A DNA stretch of 64,000 nucleotides from an uncultured Lachnospiraceae bacterium (GTDB lineage: Bacteria > Bacillota > Clostridia > Lachnospirales > Lachnospiraceae): positions 1 to 64,000 of the forward strand of contig CAJTVQ010000019.1 of assembly GCA_910579935.1 (NCBI GenBank), given 5' to 3'. Position numbers and translations under genes: made by a program. The notes beneath the pieces were generated by a model that ran no database searches, was not told the DNA's origin, and worked only from the letters and a program-made list of their open reading frames with translations. Every line of letters starts with the position of its first letter. The stretch's first letter is position 1. Positions 17,013 through 25,144 of this stretch are shown one piece after another.

Positions 17013-17099
17013 ATGACGATGAATAAGTCTATGAACAACCGTATACAACTGAATCATTTTCTCAATCGAATTGCCTCCGGGACATCAGATATATCATGA
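17013..17099 (+). CDS. 28-residue leader peptide, BmrB-like in position
   Basis: A very short frame starting MTMNKSMNNR and ending GTSDIS. It has an excellent ribosome site (AAAGGAGG, eight bases before the ATG), better than that of the downstream exporter gene. It lies between a strong promoter and two tandem intrinsic terminators. This is the layout of ribosome-sensing attenuators such as B. subtilis bmrB ahead of bmrC-bmrD. The peptide is hydrophilic with no signal sequence. Its codons 17067-17075 (CGAA..GCC) can pair with GGTTTCG (17139-17145), the 5' arm of the first terminator. A ribosome stalled earlier in the frame would leave them free to form an antiterminator. The stalling role is inference. 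There is no detectable family. Confidence 0.7.
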   Translation: MTMNKSMNNRIQLNHFLNRIASGTSDIS

Positions 17100-17145
17100 A
17101 TCATTATTGTTTTCCGATATCACTCTGACTACTCCAGCGGTTTCG
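17067..17145 (+). promoter_or_regulatory. Possible antiterminator pairing in the exporter leader
   Basis: CGAA (17067-17070) and GCC (17073-17075), inside the leader peptide frame, can pair with GGTTTCG (17139-17145) across a two-base bulge and one G-U pair. This would disrupt the 5' arm of the terminator at 17138-17165. The pairing is short and was found by eye, so it is a candidate only. Confidence 0.35.
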
Positions 17146-17165
17146 TTTCCACGAACCGTTTTTTT
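17138..17165 (+). terminator. Attenuator terminator 1 of the exporter leader
   Basis: CGGTT-T-CGT pairs with ACGAACCG (one bulged T, four-base loop TTCC), followed by seven T. It lies 39 bases after the leader peptide stop and upstream of the exporter genes, so it would end transcripts before them unless disrupted. Confidence 0.75.
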
Positions 17166-17173
17166 ATTGCCTG

Positions 17174-17203
17174 CCGGTGCGATTTCATTGCATCGGTTTT
17201 TTT
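17174..17203 (+). terminator. Attenuator terminator 2 of the exporter leader
   Basis: CCGGTGCGA pairs with TTGCATCGG (two G-U pairs, five-base loop TTTCA), followed by seven T. It is the second of two intrinsic terminators in tandem within 70 bases, both before the exporter start at 17257. The duplication would tighten shut-off when the inducer is absent. Confidence 0.75.
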
Positions 17204-17256
17204 CATGCCATACAAGCAGGCTACCTATTATTTTATTTTCAGAAAGGAACACCATC

Positions 17257-18996
17257 ATGCAGCAGAAAAAACTATCCACTTACTTATGGGAACAGCGTTT
17301 TCCTTATCTTCTGGCCATTCTGGCCATGGTTATCAGCGTATCACTGGATCTGATATCACCGCAGCTGACCAAACGGATCATTGATGAAGTCATTGTGGGC
17401 GGCCAGCTCCATAAACTGAATTATCTGCTGGCCGGCATCCTGACCGTAGGTATCGGACGGTTCTTTTTCCAGTATATCAAGGAATACACCTTCGACATTA
17501 CCGGAATCAGGATTACGGCAAAAATGCGCCATCACCTGTTTGACCATATCCAGTCCTTAAGTGCGGACTTTTTTGACCGCACCAATACCGGCGAGCTGAT
17601 GGCGCGTCTTAAGGACGATATCGACCGGATCGGCGACGGCATCACGTTTGTCGGAATGCTCATGCTGGAAGTCATTTTCCATACTTCCATCATCCTTTTT
17701 TTCATGTACCGTTTGGATGCCAGGCTTGCGCTGATCCCTACCGTCGCCATGATACTGGCTGCCTCCATCGCCATTTCCATGGAGCGGAAACTGGACCATG
17801 TATATGAAGCCATCAGCGAGGAAACCGCCTCCCTGAATACCATCGCCGAGGAAAATCTGGCCGGCGTACGCACGGTCAAAGCCTTTGCACGGGAGAAGTT
17901 TGAAATTAAAAAATTCCTTTCCCATAACAAAAAGTATTACGACCTGAACATGCAGCAGTCCAGAATATTCGTAACCTACTATCCGTATCTTTCACTTATT
18001 ACCAAACTGCTGCCCCTTGTCATCCTCTTGTTCGGCGGGAGGCTGACCATGCAGGGAGAGATGTCCCTCGGTTCGCTCGGCGCTTTCGTGGAATACTCCA
18101 TGAATATCGTCTGGCCCATGGAAATGCTGGGCTGGCTCACCAACAGTTTTTCCGCCGCCATGGCATCCAACCGGAAACTGAACAGGATATATGAGGAAAA
18201 GCCAAGTATTGTGGAAAAGGAATCTCCCGTGGTTCTCGAAAAAGTACACGGGCGCATCGAATTTTCCCATGTTTCCTTTTCCAAACTGGATGCAGGCACT
18301 TCCGTGCCTTACGAAATCCTGAAGGATATCTCCTTTACCGTGGAAGAAGGAAAATCCCTCGGCATTATGGGCGCCACCGGAGCCGGCAAAAGCTCCATCA
18401 TCCACCTGCTCCAGCGCTTTTATGACACGACCGGAGGCTCTGTCAGCATCGACGGCGTGGATGTAAAGGATCTGAGCCTGAAACAGCTCCGAAGCAGCAT
18501 ATCGCTGGTGATGCAGGATGTATTCCTCTTTTCGGACACCATCACGGAAAATGTGAAGCTGGGCAAACGTGAAAGGCTGGATTCCATTGCGGTCATGCGG
18601 GCTTCCAGGGACGCGCAGGCAGCAGACTTCATTGAGCGCATGGATAAACAATATGACACGGTCATCGGCGAACGCGGCGTCGGACTCTCCGGCGGCCAGA
18701 AACAGCGTATCAGCATAGCCAGGGCCCTTGCCAAAAAAAATCCCATCCTCGTATTGGACGATTCCACCTCCGCACTGGATATGGAAACGGAACAGATGAT
18801 ACAGGATACCCTCCGCCATCTGGAGCATACGACAAAAATCATCATTGCCCACCGCATCAGTTCCGTCATGCATGCGGATGAGATCATTGTTTTGGAAAAC
18901 GGTTCCATCTGCGAGCGGGGAACCCACGAAACACTCATGGCTGCCAAGGGTCTGTACTACCAGACCTATGCCGCCCAATACCAATTAAACGACTGA
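17257..18996 (+). CDS. ABC exporter subunit with degenerate ATP site (BmrC-like)
   Basis: A 579-residue half-transporter. Six membrane spans (about 15-310) precede a nucleotide-binding domain (about 335-579) with Walker A GATGAGKSS (372-380), signature LSGGQ (477-481) and Walker B ILVLDD (497-502). Asp502 replaces the catalytic Glu, so the site built on its Walker motifs should hydrolyse ATP poorly. This marks one half of a heterodimeric multidrug exporter, as in B. subtilis BmrC. The start at 17257 follows GAAAGGAA; a longer frame from 17071 crosses the attenuator. The partner gene follows after 16 bases. Expression is probably controlled by the leader peptide and tandem terminators just upstream. 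Confidence 0.88.
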   Translation: MQQKKLSTYLWEQRFPYLLAILAMVISVSLDLISPQLTKRIIDEVIVGGQLHKLNYLLAGILTVGIGRFFFQYIKEYTFDITGIRITAKMRHHLFDHIQSLSADFFDRTNTGELMARLKDDIDRIGDGITFVGMLMLEVIFHTSIILFFMYRLDARLALIPTVAMILAASIAISMERKLDHVYEAISEETASLNTIAEENLAGVRTVKAFAREKFEIKKFLSHNKKYYDLNMQQSRIFVTYYPYLSLITKLLPLVILLFGGRLTMQGEMSLGSLGAFVEYSMNIVWPMEMLGWLTNSFSAAMASNRKLNRIYEEKPSIVEKESPVVLEKVHGRIEFSHVSFSKLDAGTSVPYEILKDISFTVEEGKSLGIMGATGAGKSSIIHLLQRFYDTTGGSVSIDGVDVKDLSLKQLRSSISLVMQDVFLFSDTITENVKLGKRERLDSIAVMRASRDAQAADFIERMDKQYDTVIGERGVGLSGGQKQRISIARALAKKNPILVLDDSTSALDMETEQMIQDTLRHLEHTTKIIIAHRISSVMHADEIIVLENGSICERGTHETLMAAKGLYYQTYAAQYQLND

Positions 18997-19012
18997 CAGG
19001 AAGGTGAAACAA

Positions 19013-20785
19013 ATGCCCATTAATTCATTCAAAGACGACGAGCAGACCATAGAAGTCAGCAAACTGGCAACCCTGAAGCGGCTGCTTGCCTATCTGCCCG
19101 CCTATAAAAAAGAAATCTGCCTGGTGCTGGCCATCATGGCATTCTGCGTCGTAGTATCCCTGCTGAATCCATTGATCATGGAATCCGCCATCGACGACTA
19201 TATCTCCGCCGGAAATATATCCGGACTTTTCCGCCTGATCGGTTTTGCCCTGGTTCTCAATATTCTGATGATCGCAGGCGTCAAGATCCGTATGTATGTC
19301 ATGGCAAAGGTCTGCAACAATATACTGGTAACCATCCGGCAGGAACTGTATACCCATATCCAGACATTGGATTTCCAGTTTTTTGACAGCCGTCCCACCG
19401 GGAAAATTTTAGCGCGTATCATCGGCGACATCAACTCGTTAAAAGATGTCCTCTCCAACTGTGTGACGACACTGATACCGGACTTCCTTACGATTTGTGC
19501 CGTAGCTGCCATCATGTTTGCCAAAAATCCCATACTGGCCGGTGCCTCCCTGATCAGCACACCGGTTATGGCCGTATGCCTTTGGCTGATTCAGGTCTAT
19601 TCCCATAAAAGATGGCAGATACACCGCAAGAAATCCTCCAACCTGAACGCCTTTATCCACGAGGATCTGTCCGGAATCAGGATCATCCAGAGCTTCCGCG
19701 CGGAAGGTGAAACGAGGCAGACCTTCCGGGAACTGGTGAAGGAACATCGGGATTCTTTTATTTCCGCTGTGCGCCTGAACGATTCCTTCGGCTCCGTCAT
19801 CGACCTCTGCTGGGGCGTGGGTACGGTCATGCTCTATTTTACCGGTATCCGGATTCTCGGCGTCGATCAGGTATCCGTCGGCACCTTTATTGCCTTCGGA
19901 AGCTATATCTCCATGTTCTGGCATCCCATCTCCAACCTGAGTAACTTCTATACCCAGCTCATCACCAATATTTCCGGTGCCGAGCGGGTCTTTGAAATTA
20001 TGGATGCCAAAGCAGAAATAACCGATGCCGGAGACGTGACCGCCATTCCTCCCATTACCGGAGAAGTGTGTTTTGAACATGTTACGTTTTCTTATGACGG
20101 AAGCACGAATGTCCTTGATGACGTAAGCTTTACCATCGCCCCCGGTGAGACCATCGCACTGGTAGGCCCTACCGGAGCCGGTAAAACCACCATCGTCAAT
20201 CTCATCAGCCGGTTTTACGACGTACAGAAAGGAAGTGTCTATATTGACGGGCATGATGTGAAGAAAGTCAGCATCGAAAGCCTCCGCCAGCAAATGGGAA
20301 TCATGACGCAGGACAATTTCCTCTTTTCCGGCACCATCCGTGACAACATCCGATACGGCAGATTAAACGCGGACGACGAAGAGATCATACAGGCCGCCAA
20401 GGCAGTCAATGCCCACGATTTCATCATGAAGCTGGAAAAGGGATACGACACCGAACTTTCGGAACGGGGCGGCGGACTTTCCGCCGGACAGAAACAGCTC
20501 ATCGCCTTTGCCCGCACCATGGTTTCCAGTCCCAAAATCATGATACTGGATGAAGCCACTTCCAGCATTGATACCCAGACCGAACTGCTGGTCCAGTCAG
20601 GCATTGAAACCTTATTAAAAGGAAGGACTTCCTTCGTGGTGGCCCACCGCCTTTCCACCATCCAGAAAGCAGACCGCATTTTCTATATTGACAACGGAAC
20701 GATCCTGGAACAGGGCTCCCCTGCAGAGCTGATGGAGAAAAAGGGGCATTATTACAAACTGTATATGGCACAGTTTCATTTTTAA
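19013..20785 (+). CDS. ABC exporter subunit with catalytic ATP site (BmrD-like)
   Basis: A 590-residue half-transporter and the likely heterodimer partner of the preceding gene. Six membrane spans (about 35-320) are followed by a nucleotide-binding domain with Walker A GPTGAGKT (385-392), a noncanonical signature LSAGQ (489-493) and Walker B ILDE (511-514) with catalytic Glu514. In heterodimeric exporters the proper Glu here pairs with the canonical LSGGQ of the partner. The variant LSAGQ faces the partner's degenerate site, exactly as seen. Substrates are probably drugs or lipophilic compounds, by family. The start is the ATG at 19013 with GGAAGG eight bases upstream; a GTG at 19004 overlaps that site. 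Confidence 0.88.
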   Translation: MPINSFKDDEQTIEVSKLATLKRLLAYLPAYKKEICLVLAIMAFCVVVSLLNPLIMESAIDDYISAGNISGLFRLIGFALVLNILMIAGVKIRMYVMAKVCNNILVTIRQELYTHIQTLDFQFFDSRPTGKILARIIGDINSLKDVLSNCVTTLIPDFLTICAVAAIMFAKNPILAGASLISTPVMAVCLWLIQVYSHKRWQIHRKKSSNLNAFIHEDLSGIRIIQSFRAEGETRQTFRELVKEHRDSFISAVRLNDSFGSVIDLCWGVGTVMLYFTGIRILGVDQVSVGTFIAFGSYISMFWHPISNLSNFYTQLITNISGAERVFEIMDAKAEITDAGDVTAIPPITGEVCFEHVTFSYDGSTNVLDDVSFTIAPGETIALVGPTGAGKTTIVNLISRFYDVQKGSVYIDGHDVKKVSIESLRQQMGIMTQDNFLFSGTIRDNIRYGRLNADDEEIIQAAKAVNAHDFIMKLEKGYDTELSERGGGLSAGQKQLIAFARTMVSSPKIMILDEATSSIDTQTELLVQSGIETLLKGRTSFVVAHRLSTIQKADRIFYIDNGTILEQGSPAELMEKKGHYYKLYMAQFHF

Positions 20786-20817
20786 AACAGTTTTTTATCA
20801 GAAACTTAAAGCAAATG

Positions 20818-20860
20818 AAGGACGCCTGTCATACTCTTATGGCAGATGCGTCCTTTGTCT
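20818..20860 (+). terminator. Intrinsic terminator after the exporter genes
   Basis: AAGGACGC-CTGTCAT pairs with ATGGCAG-AT-GCGTCCTT around a short loop and is followed by a T-rich run (TTTGTCTTTAT). It begins 33 bases after the exporter stop and closes the attenuator operon. Confidence 0.8.
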
Positions 20861-20961
20861 TTATCCGTTCCGAACAGTCTGTATATAAAATAACCCATAT
20901 CAAACCGCAATGCTATACTCACGTAAATCAATTTTCAGTTTCTGTCTGTACTGCCTCAGTA

Positions 20962-21012
20962 TTGACTTTTCCTCCGAAATGAGCTATCATTACTTCAGCA
21001 ACGCAAAGCGTT
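20962..21012 (+). promoter_or_regulatory. Promoter and small palindrome before the acyl-CoA synthetase
   Basis: TTGACT (20962-20967), a 17-base spacer and TATCAT (20985-20990) form a sigma-A promoter. Just downstream, AACGC-AAA-GCGTT (21000-21012) is a perfect inverted repeat where an operator or 5' hairpin would sit. No regulator gene is adjacent, so the binding protein is unknown. Confidence 0.6.
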
Positions 21013-21054
21013 AAAGTGTAAAAATATAAATTATACAAATGGAGAACCAAAACA

Positions 21055-22692
21055 ATGCCGATTACAAATCTATTGGAACAAAACTGTAAAAAATTCGGAG
21101 ACGATATCTGCCTTGTGGAAATCAACCCTGAGGTAAAGGAAGTCCGCCGTGTCACATGGAAGGAATACGAGCTGATGGAACCCAGCCCGCTCTCCCATTA
21201 CCGCCGGGAAATCACGTGGAATGTCTTCAATGAGAAGGCCAACCGCTTTGCCAACCTGCTTCTTTCAAGGGGCATCAAAAAAGGGGACAAAGTGGCAATC
21301 CTGCTAATGAACTGTCTGGAATGGCTTCCAATCTATTTCGGAATCCTGAAAACAGGCGCTTTGGCAGTTCCTTTAAACTTCCGCTACGCTTCCGACGAAA
21401 TCGAATACTGTGTCAATCTGGCGGAGGTCAATATACTGGTATTCGGACCGGAATTTATCGGACGTGTGGAAGAAATCGCAGATTCCGTCAGCCGCAACCG
21501 GCTTCTTTTCTATGTCGGCGAGAACTGCCCTTCTTTTGCGGAGGACTATAATTCCTTTTCCGCCAACTGTTCCAGCCAGTCACCGGAAATTCCGTTAACC
21601 GATGCGGATGACGCCGCTATCTATTTCTCTTCCGGAACCACCGGCTTTCCGAAAGCCATTTTACATAACCATGAAAGCCTGATGCATTCGGCGGTTGTGG
21701 AACAGAAACACCATGGCCAAACAAAAGAGGACGTTTTTCTCTGCATCCCGCCCCTTTACCATACCGGCGCGAAGATGCACTGGTTCGGCTCCCTGATTTC
21801 CGGCAGCAAAGCCGTCCTGTTAAAAGGAACCAAGCCGGCGTATATCTTAGATGCCGTTTCCAAGGAAAAATGCAGTATCGTATGGCTGCTCGTACCCTGG
21901 GCACAGGATATTTTAGAGGCTCTGGACAGCGGAAAAGTCAGACCGGAAGACTATGAACTTACCCAGTGGCGCCTGATGCATATCGGTGCACAGCCCGTTC
22001 CGCCCAGCCTGATCAAACACTGGAAAACCTATTTCCCGAACCATGCTTACGACACGAACTATGGTTTAAGCGAATCCATCGGCCCAGGCTGCGTACATCT
22101 GGGCGTGGAAAATATACATAAAGTAGGAGCCATCGGCAAAGCCGGATACGGCTGGGAAATCCAAATCGTGGATGAACAGAAAAACACGGTGGCAAAGGGC
22201 GACGTGGGAGAACTTGCCGTTAAAGGGCCTGGCGTTATGACCTGTTATTATAACGATGAAGCCGCCACGAAGGAAGTGCTTTCCGAAGACGGCTGGCTCT
22301 ATACCGGAGACATGGCCCAGGAAGACGAAGACGGATTCATTTTCCTCGTAGACCGGAAAAAAGACGTGATCATCAGCGGCGGCGAAAATATTTACCCCGT
22401 CCAGATTGAAGACTTCCTGCGTACCCACAATGCCATCCATGATGTGGCGGTTATCGGTCTGCCCGACAAGCGTTTGGGAGAAGTAACTGCGGCAGTCATT
22501 GAATTAAAACCGGATATGACCTGTACGGAGGAAGAGCTCAACCAGTTCTGCAACAAACTGCCCCGTTATAAGCGTCCCCACAAGGTTATTTTTGCCGACA
22601 TTCCGAGAAACCCTACCGGCAAAATTGAAAAACCGAAGCTTCGGGAACGTTATTGCGGTGTCAGTCTGGTTGCCGCACAAAACAGGGGATAA
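21055..22692 (+). CDS. AMP-forming acyl-CoA synthetase (class I adenylate-forming)
   Basis: A 545-residue enzyme that activates a carboxylic acid with ATP and joins it to CoA. Motifs: the P-loop-like FSSGTTGFPKA (about 191-201), TNYGLSES (about 338), YTGDMAQED near 418, and the hinge/C-terminal block DRKKDVIISGGENIYP (about 430-445). The catalytic lysine lies in NPTGKIEKPKL near the end. The sequence resembles medium- or long-chain and aromatic acid ligases, and the acid cannot be named from it. The symporter gene 35 bases downstream probably brings in the same acid, making a two-gene uptake-and-activation unit. The 269-bp region before it holds its own promoter. Confidence 0.88.
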   Translation: MPITNLLEQNCKKFGDDICLVEINPEVKEVRRVTWKEYELMEPSPLSHYRREITWNVFNEKANRFANLLLSRGIKKGDKVAILLMNCLEWLPIYFGILKTGALAVPLNFRYASDEIEYCVNLAEVNILVFGPEFIGRVEEIADSVSRNRLLFYVGENCPSFAEDYNSFSANCSSQSPEIPLTDADDAAIYFSSGTTGFPKAILHNHESLMHSAVVEQKHHGQTKEDVFLCIPPLYHTGAKMHWFGSLISGSKAVLLKGTKPAYILDAVSKEKCSIVWLLVPWAQDILEALDSGKVRPEDYELTQWRLMHIGAQPVPPSLIKHWKTYFPNHAYDTNYGLSESIGPGCVHLGVENIHKVGAIGKAGYGWEIQIVDEQKNTVAKGDVGELAVKGPGVMTCYYNDEAATKEVLSEDGWLYTGDMAQEDEDGFIFLVDRKKDVIISGGENIYPVQIEDFLRTHNAIHDVAVIGLPDKRLGEVTAAVIELKPDMTCTEEELNQFCNKLPRYKRPHKVIFADIPRNPTGKIEKPKLRERYCGVSLVAAQNRG

Positions 22693-22727
22693 GACTTTAA
22701 GAATAAATTTGAAATGAGGGAAAAATT

Positions 22728-24266
22728 GTGATACTGAAATCTACTATGCTAATCATCTTTTTTGCAGTAATGGTGGCTATCGGCTTCTACTGCCGCAAAC
22801 ATGCCACCGATGTAAACAGCTTTGTGCTGGGAGGACGGAGCGTCGGTCCCTGGCTCACGGCTTTCGCCTACGGCACTTCCTATTTTTCCGCCGTTATCTT
22901 TGTCGGTTATGCCGGACAGTTCGGCTGGAAATACGGCGTTGCCTCTACCTGGATCGGCATCGGCAATGCCTTGATCGGCTCCATGCTGGCATGGGTTATC
23001 TTAGGACGACGTACCCGTATTATGACCCAGCACTTAAACAGCGCTACCATGCCGGAGTTTTTCGGCAGGCGTTTCAACAGCGACGGACTGAAAATCGGCG
23101 CTTCCGTCATTGTATTCATTTTCCTGATCCCATATACCGCCTCCCTTTATAACGGGCTTTCCCGCCTGTTCGGAATGGCTTTTAACATTGACTATACCGT
23201 CTGCATCGTCATCATGGCCGTACTCACCGGCGTATATGTCATTGCGGGCGGTTACATGGCGACTGCTATCAACGACTTTTTACAGGGTATCGTTATGCTC
23301 TTCGGTATCGTGGCTGTTATTGCTGCCGTACTGAACAGTAACGGCGGTTTTTTGGAAGCGCTGAACCAGCTGGCGTTGGTTTCGGACGAAACGGTATCTT
23401 CGCAGCCGGGCGTCTTCGCTTCTTTCTTCGGCCCCGACCCTGCGAACCTCTTGGGCGTGGTTATCCTGACCTCTTTGGGTACCTGGGGACTGCCCCAGAT
23501 GGTACAGAAATTCTATGCCATTAAGAGTGAAAAGGCTATTAAAAAGGGAACCATTATTTCTACCTTATTTGCCATCGTTGTTTCCGGCGGCTGCTATTTT
23601 CTCGGCGGCTTCGGACGTTTATACTCCGACAGCGTGGATATCGCCGCCCAGGGCTTTGATGCGATCATCCCTGCCATGATCTCCAACCTCTCTCCGGCGC
23701 TCATCGGACTGGTTGTCATACTGGTGCTGTCGGCTTCCATGTCCACCCTGTCCTCTTTGGTCATGGCTTCCAGCTCCACCCTTACCATCGACTTTTTAAA
23801 AGACCATGTGGTGAAAAATATGAGTGAAAAGAAACAGCTTCTTACCATACGGATTCTGATCGTGGTATTCATTGCGATTTCGGTCGTCATTGCCATCATT
23901 CAGTACAAAGGCAACGTCACCTTCATTGCACAGTTAATGGGTGTGTCCTGGGGCGCTCTTGCCGGAGCCTTCCTGGCTCCTTTCCTTTATGGGCTTTACT
24001 GGAAAAAGACCACTACGGTTTCCGCATGGGTCAGTTTCGTATTCGGCGCAGGCTTCATGGTATGCAACATGCTCTTCCGCAGCCATTTCCCTGCCATGCT
24101 GCAGTCTCCCATCAATGCGGGCGCATTCGCCATGCTGGCAGGGCTTGTCATCGTTCCGGTCGTGAGTCTGGTTACTCCGAAACTGGAAAGTACCTTTGTG
24201 GATGCAGCCTTCTCCTGCTATGAAAGAAAAACAGAAGTTCCTGTAAGATCGGATTTAGGCGAATAA
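22728..24266 (+). CDS. Sodium:solute symporter (SSS family)
   Basis: A 512-residue membrane protein with about 13 hydrophobic spans in the SSS arrangement. It includes SFVLGGRSVGPWLTAFAYGTSYFSA (about 26-50) and the family block SASMSTLSSLVMASSSTLTIDF at about 339-360. It would import an organic solute with Na+. The start is a GTG at 22728 after GAGGG. Its pairing with an acyl-CoA synthetase argues for a carboxylate (fatty, aromatic or keto acid) as cargo rather than a sugar or proline. That is inference from context. A strong bidirectional terminator follows. Confidence 0.9.
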   Translation: MILKSTMLIIFFAVMVAIGFYCRKHATDVNSFVLGGRSVGPWLTAFAYGTSYFSAVIFVGYAGQFGWKYGVASTWIGIGNALIGSMLAWVILGRRTRIMTQHLNSATMPEFFGRRFNSDGLKIGASVIVFIFLIPYTASLYNGLSRLFGMAFNIDYTVCIVIMAVLTGVYVIAGGYMATAINDFLQGIVMLFGIVAVIAAVLNSNGGFLEALNQLALVSDETVSSQPGVFASFFGPDPANLLGVVILTSLGTWGLPQMVQKFYAIKSEKAIKKGTIISTLFAIVVSGGCYFLGGFGRLYSDSVDIAAQGFDAIIPAMISNLSPALIGLVVILVLSASMSTLSSLVMASSSTLTIDFLKDHVVKNMSEKKQLLTIRILIVVFIAISVVIAIIQYKGNVTFIAQLMGVSWGALAGAFLAPFLYGLYWKKTTTVSAWVSFVFGAGFMVCNMLFRSHFPAMLQSPINAGAFAMLAGLVIVPVVSLVTPKLESTFVDAAFSCYERKTEVPVRSDLGE

Positions 24267-24284
24267 CATGTCCCTGTACACAAA

Positions 24285-24325
24285 AAAGACCGGTATCTGT
24301 GTTAACCCACAAACACCGGTCTTTT
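24285..24325. terminator. Bidirectional intrinsic terminator
   Basis: AAAGACCGGT pairs with ACCGGTCTTT with a second inner stem (TGTG/CACA). T-runs exit both sides (CTTTT on plus, TCTTTTTT on minus). It follows the symporter stop by 18 bases and lies before the convergent thiN gene. Confidence 0.88.
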
Positions 24326-24445
24326 ACGCGAAGCGCATGAAAAAGGCACTCCCATAATCCGGGCAATGTTTTACGAATTTCCTGAAGACAGATGCCCCTC
24401 TGGATACCCTTCCCGTTTTCCTAAGGGAAGGCCGGCAGAATTATC

Positions 24446-25144
24446 TTACCGGACAAATCTGATACCCTGGCGGTATGCTGCCGCAATCAGCAGCAGCATA
24501 CCGTTCTTAACCGTAATCTCTCCCCGTTCCCCGATAAACTCATTGCTGATTCCAATTGGAAAATCATGGGATACCTGCGCATCTTTCAGCAGATATTTCA
24601 TTCCCCGGATTGTAACCCCTTCCGCCTTTTCCCACAGAGAAAACAGAGACAGATAACCTTCCATTGTCTCTGGAAAACAGATGGTCTCATTTTTTATCAC
24701 GGTCATCATCACGCCTTCATCCATAATGCAGCCCTCTGCCCCGTGATTTTTCAAATAAGCCAGGCATTGCATATTGGCAACGGTATGTTCCAATCTGCCG
24801 CCCAGCGCTCCGTATAAACAAAAACTGCGGTATCCCGCTGCAAGTCCTTCCTTTATCGCCGCCAGCGTATCCGTATCATCTTTTTCCGGACTGAGAATCC
24901 GTACTTTTTCCGGCGTATCCTCTTTCCAATGCTCCAACTCTGACCGCAGCTGCTCCCCTAAAGAATCCATATCCCCAATCACCAGGTCCGGCTCCATGCC
25001 GAGCTGCCTGCAGTAACGATAACCTCCGTCTGCAGCAATGCACATATCCCCTTTCCCCGGACTGAACGGAATATCCGCCAGTGCAAAGTCCCCTGCACAG
25101 ACAATGACACAGGTATGCCCTGCCTCTAATATCTTTTCTCCCAT
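24446..25144 (-). CDS. thiN: Thiamine diphosphokinase
   Basis: A 232-residue enzyme that transfers pyrophosphate from ATP to thiamine to make thiamine diphosphate. Conserved acidic motifs are visible: CIAADGGYRYC (about 35-45), LVIGDMDSLGE (about 54-64) and PEKDDTDTLAAIKEG (about 85-99). LYGALGGRLEHTVANM (about 109-124) is the substrate pocket segment. The C-terminal beta-sandwich includes FPIGISNEF. Its ATG at 25144 lies inside the end of the TPR gene, with GGAGG nine bases upstream, so the two are translationally coupled. The organism can use salvaged thiamine; no thiamine synthesis genes appear here. Confidence 0.93.
   Translation of the reverse strand: MGEKILEAGHTCVIVCAGDFALADIPFSPGKGDMCIAADGGYRYCRQLGMEPDLVIGDMDSLGEQLRSELEHWKEDTPEKVRILSPEKDDTDTLAAIKEGLAAGYRSFCLYGALGGRLEHTVANMQCLAYLKNHGAEGCIMDEGVMMTVIKNETICFPETMEGYLSLFSLWEKAEGVTIRGMKYLLKDAQVSHDFPIGISNEFIGERGEITVKNGMLLLIAAAYRQGIRFVR

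Noticed and set aside
17992..18984. Minus-strand frame of 330 residues over the first exporter gene
   Set aside because: Mirrors the conserved ABC coding frame; no motif of its own.
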